Below, in pieces: positions 30,756 through 39,007 of a stretch of DNA of 39,007 nucleotides. The stretch covers positions 1 through 39,007 of the forward strand of contig JBKHAH010000024.1 in the NCBI GenBank assembly GCA_046542995.1. The letters run 5' to 3'. The stretch comes from Perlabentimonas sp046542995. Lineage in GTDB: Bacteria; Bacteroidota; Bacteroidia; Bacteroidales; Tenuifilaceae. The translations under genes were made by a program, and so were the position numbers. Every line of letters starts with the position of its first letter. The stretch's first letter is position 1. The notes under the pieces are model-generated. The model saw only the letters and a program-made list of their open reading frames with translations. It had not been told where the DNA came from and made no database searches.

Positions 30756-32615
30756 ATGGATAAAAATAAAATAATCTCGTTTTTAAAGAACATCGAGCTG
30801 TTTAATGGCTTAACATATGATGAGTACCAGATGCTTACCTGTTGTGTAGATGAAAAGCAATATAAACCAAATGAGTTGCTATTTAGAGAGAATGGCCCCC
30901 GTGAAAGCATCTTTATTATATATGAGGGCGAGGTAAAGCTTTATAAAAGCACCCCTTATGGTGTGGAGCTTAAACTAACACATTTTAGGAAGGGTGATTT
31001 TTTAGGGGAAGGCTCCTGGGCTACGGATTCGCCCCACTCAACCTCGGCCCGAGCGCTGGTTCCAACAACCGTTTTTACGCTCGATAATATTGTCTTCACA
31101 AAGAATGCCTCAACAACGCTAAAGATCTTCTCAAATATTACCCGGGTAATATCAAGAAGGATGCGTCATGCCAATACACGAATGATTAATCCTTCCGCTC
31201 AGTACGAGTCAGGGAAAACTCGTGTTGAGCATGATTTGCTTGGCAACAGGAACGTTCCCGATGAGTATTACTATGGAGTACAAACGTTAAGAGCGCTAGA
31301 AAATTTTAGCATAAGCGGGGTAACCCTTAACTTTTTTCCTGCATTAATTGATGCCCTTGCGCTTGTTAAGGAGGCTGCTGCTGAGGCCAATTTTGAGTTG
31401 GGATTGCTTGATGCAGATATGAAGAACGCAATAGTAACAGCTTGTCAGGAGATTAGGAATGGAAAATACCATAATCACTTCGTTGTGGATATGATACAGG
31501 GCGGTGCAGGTACCTCTACCAATATGAATGCCAATGAGGTAATAGCAAATCGTGCCAACGAGATTCTTGGTTACAAGAAGGGCGATTACAGCCATTGCCA
31601 CCCAAATAATCATGTAAACCTTTCGCAGTCAACTAACGATGCCTACCCAACTGCAGTTAAAATTGCACTAATTCACTCAAACGAGAAGCTGGTTGAGGTT
31701 TTGCAAAGCCTGGTTACTTCTTTTAATGCTAAAGCAAAGGAGTTTGCCAGTGTAATAAAAATGGGCAGAACGCAGCTGCAGGATGCTGTTCCAATGACTT
31801 TGGGACAGTCTTTTGAAGCCTATGCGGTTACGCTTGCTGAGGAGATTAACAGGCTTAACCAGAATTCCGAACTTTTTCTGGAAGTTAACATGGGCGCAAC
31901 CGCAATAGGAACTGGTATAAACTCCGAACCAGAATACTCGGCAAAAGTGATGAGCCATCTTCGTCGTATTTCTGGAATAGATTTGAAGCTAGCTACCAAT
32001 TTGGTTGAGGCAACGCAGGATACCGGTGCCTTTGTTATGTATTCATCTGCTGTTAAACGGTTAGCAGTAAAACTATCAAAAATATGTAACGATTTACGTT
32101 TGCTATCTTCTGGTCCACGGACCGGAATTAATGAGATAAACCTCCCTCCAATGCAGCCAGGTTCATCAATAATGCCTGGCAAGGTAAATCCGGTAATTCC
32201 AGAGGTAGTAAATCAGATTGCCTTTAAAGTAATTGGTAACGATTTAACTGTTACCCTTGCTGCGGAGGGAGGACAACTTGAACTTAATGTATTTGAGCCT
32301 GTTATTGTTCAAAGCCTCTTCGAGTCAATTGAGATGCTGAAGAATGGTATGAATACCTTAAAGTACAGATGTATTGATGGTATTACTGCCAATGAGGAGC
32401 ATTGCAGGCAGCTGGTTCATAATAGTATAGGATTAGTTACTGCTCTTAACCCGGTAATTGGTTACGAAAAATCTACCATGCTTGCTAAGGAGGCTCTTGA
32501 AACGGGTGCGAGTGTTTACGATCTTGTGCTAAAGCACAAAATTCTTTCGCGAGAGCAGCTCGATAGGATTCTTGCTCCTGAGAATATGATAAAACCAGGA
32601 AAGATCAGCCTTTAG
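30756..32615 (+). CDS. aspA: cyclic-nucleotide-binding domain fused to aspartate ammonia-lyase
   Basis: 619 residues. Residues 1-145 are a CRP-like cNMP-binding domain (ELFNGLTYDEYQMLTCCVDE, LLFRENGPRESIFIIYEGEV, phosphate-binding-cassette-like FLGEGSWATDSPHSTSARAL) without a DNA-binding helix. Residues 150-619 are a complete aspartase/fumarase-superfamily enzyme: RVEHDLLGNRNVPDEYYYGV, LSQSTNDAYPT (about 289-298) and the signature GSSIMPGKVNP (469-479). This is the normal aspartase length. Aspartase interconverts aspartate with fumarate and ammonia, feeding fumarate reduction in anaerobes. The fused sensor suggests allosteric control by a nucleotide or other small ligand. Its family closeness is to aspartase rather than class II fumarase. 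It is monocistronic, with a terminator after it. Confidence 0.9.
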   Translation: MDKNKIISFLKNIELFNGLTYDEYQMLTCCVDEKQYKPNELLFRENGPRESIFIIYEGEVKLYKSTPYGVELKLTHFRKGDFLGEGSWATDSPHSTSARALVPTTVFTLDNIVFTKNASTTLKIFSNITRVISRRMRHANTRMINPSAQYESGKTRVEHDLLGNRNVPDEYYYGVQTLRALENFSISGVTLNFFPALIDALALVKEAAAEANFELGLLDADMKNAIVTACQEIRNGKYHNHFVVDMIQGGAGTSTNMNANEVIANRANEILGYKKGDYSHCHPNNHVNLSQSTNDAYPTAVKIALIHSNEKLVEVLQSLVTSFNAKAKEFASVIKMGRTQLQDAVPMTLGQSFEAYAVTLAEEINRLNQNSELFLEVNMGATAIGTGINSEPEYSAKVMSHLRRISGIDLKLATNLVEATQDTGAFVMYSSAVKRLAVKLSKICNDLRLLSSGPRTGINEINLPPMQPGSSIMPGKVNPVIPEVVNQIAFKVIGNDLTVTLAAEGGQLELNVFEPVIVQSLFESIEMLKNGMNTLKYRCIDGITANEEHCRQLVHNSIGLVTALNPVIGYEKSTMLAKEALETGASVYDLVLKHKILSREQLDRILAPENMIKPGKISL

Positions 32616-32636
32616 TTGTTAAATTATTTATGAAAT

Positions 32637-32667
32637 AAAAAAGGGGCTCTGTCATGCCCCTTTTTTT
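32637..32667. terminator. bidirectional terminator between convergent genes
   Basis: AAAAAAGGGGC (32637-32647) pairs with GCCCCTTTTTT (32656-32666) around 8 bases, with A and T runs on the two sides. It serves the aspartase gene on the plus strand and the lipoprotein gene on the minus strand. Confidence 0.9.
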
Positions 32668-32687
32668 ATTAAATGGATCCACCTAAA

Positions 32688-34757
32688 CTACTTTCCAAAC
32701 TCACAGCCCAATGCATTCTCAAGCTTGCGGAGGTTAGTCTCAATGTTTTTCTGAGAACTGGTGTAATCATCAGAAGCCTTTGATACTTTATTGTACTCTC
32801 CATTTAAGTTGTTGTAGTAACCCTTCATGTTGTCAATTTCATTTGATAAATGATCTAAACCGGGAATTGATGGTATTTTAATATTAAACTTTTTTAAAAC
32901 TGGATTAAGTGCTTTCATTGCCAGATCTTCAAATTTTCCCATAATCGCTTTTACCTCACTGGGCAAGCCAGTTAAAATCTTTTTAACTGAAAAGGTGTAT
33001 TTCTTTAGAACAAGGTTTAGCGTGAAGCTCTTATCCAGCACCTTATTGAGGTTGTTTACTATTGGGTCAATTTTGCCAACCACTTTATCCACATCCTTTA
33101 AACCTTTCTCAACCTTGTTTACCGTTCCGGAAAGGCTAGCAATTGGTTTTGTGCTTTTTTCAACAACAACTAAACCATTGTTAACTTCTGCCAAAGATTT
33201 GTTAGTGGTTTTTAGCGATTTATTTATTTCATCAATAGCCTTCTCCGCCTCTTTAAAGTTGTTCTCCTCAGTAACTGTCGCTGCGCAGTCCTTAAAGTAT
33301 CTCGTGTAGTCTTCTGTAGTTGCTATTACGCTCTCGGTTTTAGCCATTGTTGATTTTGTTTTGTTAACTACACCCTGCGTTTTTACAATAATATTTTTTG
33401 TTGGTGTAATTACGGGCTTTTCAACCTCCGTAAATTTATCGGATGATTTTCCAACCGGTTTTTGTGCCATGTTTACTGTTCGAGCAAGCGTAGTTGTTAC
33501 GACCCCAACCTTTGGAATAGAGGAGAATACCCTTAAAGTTGATTCTGTAGTTTTCATTGAGTTATTAAGCGAGCGGGTTTGGTCAGATATGTACGTTACC
33601 TTATTCATTACATCTACACTCTTGTCAACATTCTTTGAAACGCCAATCATTTTTGCCTGTAATTTATTGTGCTCAGAACGGGTAATGCTCAGGTTTTGAG
33701 CCATTTCCTCAATCTTATCGCCAATTCTATTGGTGTAAAGGCGCTGCATGCTGTCCTTGTAGTCAGGTATCCACTCACGAACCAACTCAAACTGCTTGGC
33801 CGCCTCACCCTTATTATCAGAATTTTCTGCTTTTAAACCTTCCTGATAGTAATGCTCTGCAATTTTTAATGTAACTCTTTTCTTGTTATCCTTTGCTTTC
33901 TGATTATCTTTATTCCATTTTAAAGCATTATCAAATTCATCTATTGACGCGATTAAGTTATCAATACTCCCCTTGTCCTCTAAAGCAATTCCTTGGTTAT
34001 TGTATAGGTTAGAAATATGTAATGCTGTATTTTTAATACCATCCAGAGCAGCCTCAAATGTTGGAATAAATTTAATGGCTGATTGGTAGGCTTTATAGCT
34101 TAACTCAGCTTCTTCAATTACCTTTGAGTCTTTAAATTTATCTGCAAAATCGGTAAGTTCATTGGCAACAACGAGCTTTACAGAGTCCTTCTCTTCCTCT
34201 GTAGGCAGATAGTTGTTTATGGCATTTAAGAACTTTCCTTCTGCATTGGATATTTCATGGGAAGCAACATGTTCCCTAGCTTCTTTCATCAGCAGGTCAT
34301 AAGCGAGTAATCGTGATTCTTCCCGTTGTTGTGAGTAATCCATTATTTTGGTAGTCCAAGTCCAACGGCCTTTGTGATGCTCTACTGGAAGTTTCATCTT
34401 GGCAACATTATCATATATCTTAACAAAGTTGTCATAGATATAGAACATCTCCTCTGCCTCTTGAGAGGTTTGTGGGGTGCCAATCTGGTTAAGCCTTTCG
34501 GTTGCTTTGTTAATGGTAATGTCAAAGCGATCGTTTATAAAACCTTTACCTTGAAAAAATTCTGGATCAACAATAAGGGCTTGGGTAGCAGGAATAAGCG
34601 ACTCAAGTTCTTTCCCTTCATCCCAAAGATCCGATGCTTCTTGAAGATGGGGTTGTCCCTCCGATCGTAATCCTTTCAGTGCCTGGCAGCTTGTAATTAA
34701 AACTGAAATTGCAAATAAAAGTAGAATCCCAGTACGTTTTGTAAAAAATCTTTTCAT
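32688..34757 (-). CDS. TPR and coiled-coil lipoprotein, function unknown
   Basis: I choose the ATG at 34757, which gives 689 residues and a clean lipoprotein signal (KRFFTKRTGILLLFAISVLITSC, Cys24); the open frame runs 29 codons further upstream but adds a charged segment before the signal. The first 350 residues are helical and TPR-like (EGKELESLIPATQALIVDP, YYQEGLKAENSDNKGEAAKQF). The second half is a long Lys/Asn/Val-rich coiled coil with heptad-like repeats (about 380-560), with 'GLPSEVKAIMGKFEDLAMKALNPVLKKF' near the end. It probably sits in the outer membrane facing the periplasm or surface. It diverges from the lectin gene across 123 bases and may work with it. Confidence 0.75.
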   Translation of the reverse strand: MKRFFTKRTGILLLFAISVLITSCQALKGLRSEGQPHLQEASDLWDEGKELESLIPATQALIVDPEFFQGKGFINDRFDITINKATERLNQIGTPQTSQEAEEMFYIYDNFVKIYDNVAKMKLPVEHHKGRWTWTTKIMDYSQQREESRLLAYDLLMKEAREHVASHEISNAEGKFLNAINNYLPTEEEKDSVKLVVANELTDFADKFKDSKVIEEAELSYKAYQSAIKFIPTFEAALDGIKNTALHISNLYNNQGIALEDKGSIDNLIASIDEFDNALKWNKDNQKAKDNKKRVTLKIAEHYYQEGLKAENSDNKGEAAKQFELVREWIPDYKDSMQRLYTNRIGDKIEEMAQNLSITRSEHNKLQAKMIGVSKNVDKSVDVMNKVTYISDQTRSLNNSMKTTESTLRVFSSIPKVGVVTTTLARTVNMAQKPVGKSSDKFTEVEKPVITPTKNIIVKTQGVVNKTKSTMAKTESVIATTEDYTRYFKDCAATVTEENNFKEAEKAIDEINKSLKTTNKSLAEVNNGLVVVEKSTKPIASLSGTVNKVEKGLKDVDKVVGKIDPIVNNLNKVLDKSFTLNLVLKKYTFSVKKILTGLPSEVKAIMGKFEDLAMKALNPVLKKFNIKIPSIPGLDHLSNEIDNMKGYYNNLNGEYNKVSKASDDYTSSQKNIETNLRKLENALGCEFGK

Positions 34758-34880
34758 ATCTGAAATTTTTTGAAGTTTAATTATGTGTTGCATACTATTT
34801 TCTGTTTTGAAATATTTTTCATTTTTTCTATTAATTGCAACCAATAATTAAATAGATTATTCAACTATAAAAACTTTATT

Positions 34881-37199
34881 ATGAGAAGAATTGCATTAAT
34901 TTTTATACTTACTTTTTTTAGTAGCTCCATACTAGTTAAAGCCCAAAAGCCCGCTGATATTCCTACGGGGAAAAAGTTCTTTATCCAGTCGGCCATTAAC
35001 TATGGCAAGAATAACGGTGGATACTGGGATATACCAGGGTATCCAAAAACCATACAGAAAGGATCGAACGTTCAGGTTTACAATTTTGATGATAACCATG
35101 ACAGGACCTACTCCATGCATTTTAAGGATTCTGATGGATATTACGAGATAAAGGTAGGTAATACTACAAATGCTAGAATTGACATTCAGGGAGGAGGAAA
35201 GAGGAATGGAACAAGCGTAAAAACCTGGACTCGTCATCGTGGTAACAATCAGAAGTTCCTTTTCCGTCATTTGGGCAACGGACGTTTTAAGATTTACGAT
35301 AAGAATAGTGGGAAGGCCATTTGCCTGGCAGCCAGAAGTAGTGCGAATCGCTCTAACGTACATATTTGGGATGACCATAATGGCCCCTGGATGGAGTGGT
35401 ACCTTATAGATGCGCAAACCAGAAGAGCATTTGTTCCAGGAAGAGAGGCTACCACATCAACATCAACAGCCACCACAAATTCGGGAAGTATTGCGAGTCT
35501 TGCTCCCGATGAGGAGTTTATTTATGGTAAAATTGGTTTGAACGATAAGGGTAGTGTGAGGTACACATTTGCAATGACACGTAAGCCTAACCAAGATAAG
35601 GAGCTATATAAACGTGAGATGGATATGCCCTATGGCCCGCAACCTATAATGGGTGGCGGACAAATGAAGGTTGAAAAGAATCCGAAAGATTACGATATGT
35701 ACGATTATTCCGTAATATTTAATGGTAACAAGATTGGTACCTACGATCGTATATATGATATTCCCCAAGACGATGGCGATATTGACAATTGGATAACCCC
35801 TGATGGTCAACATATCAGTTTTGCCGGTGTTAAGGGGCAAAAATACTATCCTATAGTAGGTAACAAAGAGACCTGGGTGTACTTTTGGAGTGTTATACAG
35901 GCGCCAAGCTTCGACCCCACCTCTTCCAGAAATAGTTTTGCCATGGAGTGGGGACCTGATGATGCCCGACTTGTTGAAGACGGTTCTTTTAAACTTAAAG
36001 GATGGAAAGTGATTACTGACGTAAAGTATGCCTACAATAACAAGGATTTGCTTTATGTTGGTGCCCAGGAGAATAAAAGTGAAAGGCATGTGTACTTAAA
36101 CCACAAGCCAATTGCCGGACCTTACAATCTGGTTACCCAAATCGGTTTTCTGCCTGGCACAAATAAACCCTACTATAATGCTTTTAAAAGAGTTACTGTT
36201 GATAATACGAGTAAGGCCAAGAGAAGTGTTCTAATTGGTGATAGAGAATTCAATTTTTCTACTGACCAGCACATTGGTAATTTAATGATCATGAATCCCT
36301 GGGTTTGCTTCACAGTAAAAGTTAATAACACTGATTATGATGGTGATGATAGGTTCAAAAAGCACTCTGTTGAAATATGGAAGTATAATCACAGGACCGA
36401 TGAATTAATTAAGTATGGTAATTATGCCTATGATGCAAGAGTACATAAAACAGGAAACACTTTTTATATTACAACTTACGATACCAAAGGGAGTTCAATT
36501 CTTTTAAGTTCAGATGGCAAGATGCTCGATAAGATCACGCCGGAGAAGAAAGGGAAAGGCACTGCTGCTTTTAGGGTTAGCCCCAATGGGGATTTCTTTA
36601 CATTTTTCAGTAAGGGTATGAAAAAGCCCTACACTTTAAAAAAGAATGGGGAAGTATTTAAAATTGATGGTGTTGATAAAATTATGGGAATTGAAACGCT
36701 TAAATTTTGCCCCAAAACGGGTAAGGTAAATCTTGTTGTAGCAAAGGATCAGTCAGTTGGCAGTATGGACAGAACAGTAATAAATGGTAATTATAGGTTT
36801 GATATAAAAGGCAGAGCCCATGGTAGTTGGATGCACTTTGCTCAAGAGGGGAACGATGTAATATCCATATACGAGTTTAAACGTGAGAATGAGAAACACT
36901 TTACAAATCAGATATACAGGAATGGGCAACCAGCATCCGATTTATTATTTCGAAGTGTTCTTGAACTCTGTATATCTCCTGATGCCAGCCGCTATGCAGC
37001 ATTGGTGACCGAGGCTGATTGTGAAACTGCAGCGGGTGAGTATTTTACAGAAAATCAGTACATGGATCTTAAACGAAAACTTATGGTTGATGGGAAAATT
37101 ATTGAGGGTAATTTCGGTGCACCCGTATGGTCAAAAGAAAAGAATAAGTTTGTTGTGCTCAAGCAGGAGGGTAAATCGGTTCGCTTGGTTGAGCTATAA
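34881..37199 (+). CDS. secreted ricin-type lectin domain protein with propeller-like C-terminal region
   Basis: 772 residues. A signal peptide (RRIALIFILTFFSSSILVKAQ) is followed by a beta-trefoil/RICIN-like domain at about 25-175 with QxW-type endings (NNQKFLF, MEWYLID). A Thr/Ser-rich linker (TTSTSTATTNSGS) leads to a C-terminal region of about 560 residues with repeated short strands ending in aromatic residues (GQHISFAGVKGQKYYPI, NPWVCFTVKVNN, SPNGDFFTFFSKG, SPDASRYAALV), resembling beta-propeller blades. It probably binds carbohydrate at the cell surface or is exported. No catalytic motif is evident. The next gene follows after 40 bases, so they are likely one operon. Confidence 0.78.
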   Translation: MRRIALIFILTFFSSSILVKAQKPADIPTGKKFFIQSAINYGKNNGGYWDIPGYPKTIQKGSNVQVYNFDDNHDRTYSMHFKDSDGYYEIKVGNTTNARIDIQGGGKRNGTSVKTWTRHRGNNQKFLFRHLGNGRFKIYDKNSGKAICLAARSSANRSNVHIWDDHNGPWMEWYLIDAQTRRAFVPGREATTSTSTATTNSGSIASLAPDEEFIYGKIGLNDKGSVRYTFAMTRKPNQDKELYKREMDMPYGPQPIMGGGQMKVEKNPKDYDMYDYSVIFNGNKIGTYDRIYDIPQDDGDIDNWITPDGQHISFAGVKGQKYYPIVGNKETWVYFWSVIQAPSFDPTSSRNSFAMEWGPDDARLVEDGSFKLKGWKVITDVKYAYNNKDLLYVGAQENKSERHVYLNHKPIAGPYNLVTQIGFLPGTNKPYYNAFKRVTVDNTSKAKRSVLIGDREFNFSTDQHIGNLMIMNPWVCFTVKVNNTDYDGDDRFKKHSVEIWKYNHRTDELIKYGNYAYDARVHKTGNTFYITTYDTKGSSILLSSDGKMLDKITPEKKGKGTAAFRVSPNGDFFTFFSKGMKKPYTLKKNGEVFKIDGVDKIMGIETLKFCPKTGKVNLVVAKDQSVGSMDRTVINGNYRFDIKGRAHGSWMHFAQEGNDVISIYEFKRENEKHFTNQIYRNGQPASDLLFRSVLELCISPDASRYAALVTEADCETAAGEYFTENQYMDLKRKLMVDGKIIEGNFGAPVWSKEKNKFVVLKQEGKSVRLVEL

Positions 37200-37239
37200 G
37201 TTACCTCGTTAATATTTTTAAGATAAATCTACCATAAAT

Positions 37240-38976
37240 ATGAAAACGAAACATGTAGCTGCAGCTGTTGCATTATTTTCATTAATTCTTAGCATAGCTT
37301 TTACCAATGTGGCTGAGAACCTAAGTACTTATATAAAAACCAACTATTTCGACCTCCCCTTTGGTAAATTGAGAAGCCTGCAGAGCCAATTAAAAGCGGA
37401 TAATGTTGAAATGCTTCCAGAGGAAAGCGTTAGGATAATGGGGCAGTATTTGACCAAGAATGTTCTAAAATCCACTAATCCTCATAGCATTAATTTACGA
37501 GGCAACTATTTTTGGAATATCTACAATGCCTTGCCCTCCTTTGTTAGCGCTAAGGAACGTCATACAGGATATAATGAGGGGGCAAGAGACTACACCAATG
37601 AGGAGCAATTAATGGCGTATGCAATTTATCGCATCGACCGCAACCCTGAAAACGTGAGGCGCATTTTTGAACTCTTCAAACCCTCGCTAACAAGTTTGGT
37701 TACCCCAAGTGTTTATAGGGAGTCAGGAGTAGAGTCATACGTACAACAGGCAATTAATAGCTATACAAGTATTACGAAGATCTCCAACTATCGTAAGCTT
37801 CTTCAAAACGCATACAACCAGATTGATACCACTACGGGTAGCTTCTTGGAGGAAGGACAATATCGAACGTTTAGGAAGTTTGAGAATTCTGCTTACGGCT
37901 TTGCCATCGATGAGGTGAACCGCATTATCTCTAGCCATTTTGGTTTTGATAGGTTCAATGATTTGTCGTTCTCTCCTTGGCCCTCATTTTGGATGCGACG
38001 CCACCATGAGGGCAATATGGATGAGGTGTATAAAATTCTGAATGAGATAAATAGTTTATACTATCCAGAAAAAAAGAGCGAAAATCAACAATCTTATGGC
38101 GAGGAGGTATCCCATTTACCCCATAATGGTAAAATTGTATATTACCATAAATGGGACGATAAGAACGGGGAGAACATTTTAATTCTATCGGAAGATATTA
38201 ACGAAATCAACAAAGATGATAATCCGCCATCTAGTAGTATTAAACTTTTCGCATACCATTATGCCAACTCTGGTGATGGCTTCAATCTTATAAATAGACA
38301 TACTGATAATGAGCCAAATTGTGGTTTTGAGAATCGGGCCCGTTTTATGGAGGAATCTGTTTCAGTTACCGATTCTGATGATAATGGGTATTCTGAAGTA
38401 ACATTTACTTACCGTATGGGGTGCTCAAGCGAGCTCTCCCCTGATGGTTTACACCTTGTTACAATGGAAGATGGTGAAAGTTATACTATTGTAGGTTCAA
38501 CCAGGGTTGTATTAGACAGTAGCATGCCCCCTCTTGGAAATGAAACTAAAATTGGAGACAGTTTTAACAGCGCAAACTACAGAATACTCCGAAATGCGCT
38601 AGAGATATGGGAAGAAGAGCAAGAGGATCATAACAATGCATATAGTCCTAGGCTGTACCAACTTGCTGAGTTTGAAAAATTCCATAAATTAAAACTCTTA
38701 GGCGTTGAGCCATTTTGGAATATCGACCTGCATTATAACAAGTTGGCCTACTTTGAAATATCCCAAGAAGCTGTTTGGTACAATTATACACGTATTCAAA
38801 AAATTAATGGGGGATACCAAATAGAAGCCGAACGTACTAATAGCAATGATTTTGTTGTAGTTACTTTTCATAAAGATGAATGTAGCGATGGCATGTCAGA
38901 CCACATCTATCCTTACAAGGTGAAATTGGTAAGAAAAGGTAAAACCTATGAAGGATGCGGAAGATGGAGTGAGTAA
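37240..38976 (+). CDS. secreted protein of unknown function
   Basis: 578 residues. An N-terminal hydrophobic segment (KHVAAAVALFSLILSIAFTN) is a signal peptide or anchor. Nothing in the body matches a family I know. The first 300 residues are predicted helical (YNEGARDYTNEEQLMAYAIYRIDRNPENVRRIFELF, NAYNQIDTTTG), and the rest is mixed, with an Asp/Asn-rich loop (SVTDSDDNGYSEVTFTYRMG) that could bind calcium. It ends at a natural stop 31 bases before the window end. It is 40 bases downstream of the lectin gene on the same strand, so the pair is probably co-expressed. Confidence 0.7.
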   Translation: MKTKHVAAAVALFSLILSIAFTNVAENLSTYIKTNYFDLPFGKLRSLQSQLKADNVEMLPEESVRIMGQYLTKNVLKSTNPHSINLRGNYFWNIYNALPSFVSAKERHTGYNEGARDYTNEEQLMAYAIYRIDRNPENVRRIFELFKPSLTSLVTPSVYRESGVESYVQQAINSYTSITKISNYRKLLQNAYNQIDTTTGSFLEEGQYRTFRKFENSAYGFAIDEVNRIISSHFGFDRFNDLSFSPWPSFWMRRHHEGNMDEVYKILNEINSLYYPEKKSENQQSYGEEVSHLPHNGKIVYYHKWDDKNGENILILSEDINEINKDDNPPSSSIKLFAYHYANSGDGFNLINRHTDNEPNCGFENRARFMEESVSVTDSDDNGYSEVTFTYRMGCSSELSPDGLHLVTMEDGESYTIVGSTRVVLDSSMPPLGNETKIGDSFNSANYRILRNALEIWEEEQEDHNNAYSPRLYQLAEFEKFHKLKLLGVEPFWNIDLHYNKLAYFEISQEAVWYNYTRIQKINGGYQIEAERTNSNDFVVVTFHKDECSDGMSDHIYPYKVKLVRKGKTYEGCGRWSE

Positions 38977-39007
38977 ATGATAATAATTGAATTAAGCTTC
39001 TTTAAGG

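Noticed and set aside
1..39007. CRISPR arrays, tRNA or rRNA genes, insertion sequences, prophage genes
   Set aside because: I found no regularly spaced direct repeats, no tRNA-like cloverleaf with conserved arms, no transposase or integrase, and no phage structural genes in the window.

Overview
The window looks like a chromosomal segment of an anaerobic, hydrogen-metabolising member of the Bacteroidota, most likely order Bacteroidales. The evidence is low GC content, promoter-like TAnnTTTG boxes, few Shine-Dalgarno sites, abundant outer-membrane barrel, OmpA and PD40 proteins, FtsX-type permeases without an adjacent ATPase, SpoIIE phosphatases fused to Reg_prop/Y_Y_Y sensors, and a full electron-bifurcating [FeFe]-hydrogenase operon. 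I see no rRNA, tRNA, CRISPR array, IS element or prophage.

Layout. 1-9.9 kb is mixed housekeeping and envelope: a barrel-like secreted protein, a cold-shock protein, an SlyD-type FKBP isomerase, a membrane protein with a small winged-helix regulator, a dicarboxylate/amino-acid:cation symporter, a nested-palindrome intergenic repeat, an FtsX/MacB permease, a TPR-PD40-OmpA protein and another barrel-like protein. 10.1-18.8 kb is the hydrogenase region, all on the + strand. A putative sensory/regulatory module comes first: DRTGG protein, anti-sigma-type ATPase, [FeFe]-hydrogenase-like iron-sulfur protein, second DRTGG protein, PHP phosphoesterase, second GHKL ATPase. The catalytic module follows: a thioredoxin-like [2Fe-2S] protein, HydB, HydA and HydC. 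HydABC would couple NADH and reduced ferredoxin to H2. The upstream module lacks a catalytic-type H-cluster pocket and has signalling ATPases, so I infer it senses H2 or redox state.

19.1-26.8 kb holds an RRM RNA-binding protein, an unknown 200-residue protein, a candidate structured small RNA, a large periplasmic-sensor/SpoIIE phosphatase, and a translationally coupled pair of an oligopeptide-binding lipoprotein and a BadF-type amino-sugar kinase. 26.8-30.6 kb is the most accessory-looking part: a STAND/NACHT-like NTPase divergent from a tiny one-pass membrane protein and a trypsin-like protease without a signal peptide. This arrangement recalls NTPase-protease conflict systems, but the functional link is inference.

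30.7-39.0 kb carries an aspartase fused to an N-terminal cyclic-nucleotide-binding domain, a coiled-coil/TPR lipoprotein, and a divergent pair of secreted proteins: a ricin-type lectin with a propeller-like tail, and an unrecognised protein. The strongest leads are the hydrogenase sensory module, the STAND-membrane peptide-protease locus, the cNMP-aspartase fusion and the candidate small RNA at about 20.27-20.48 kb.
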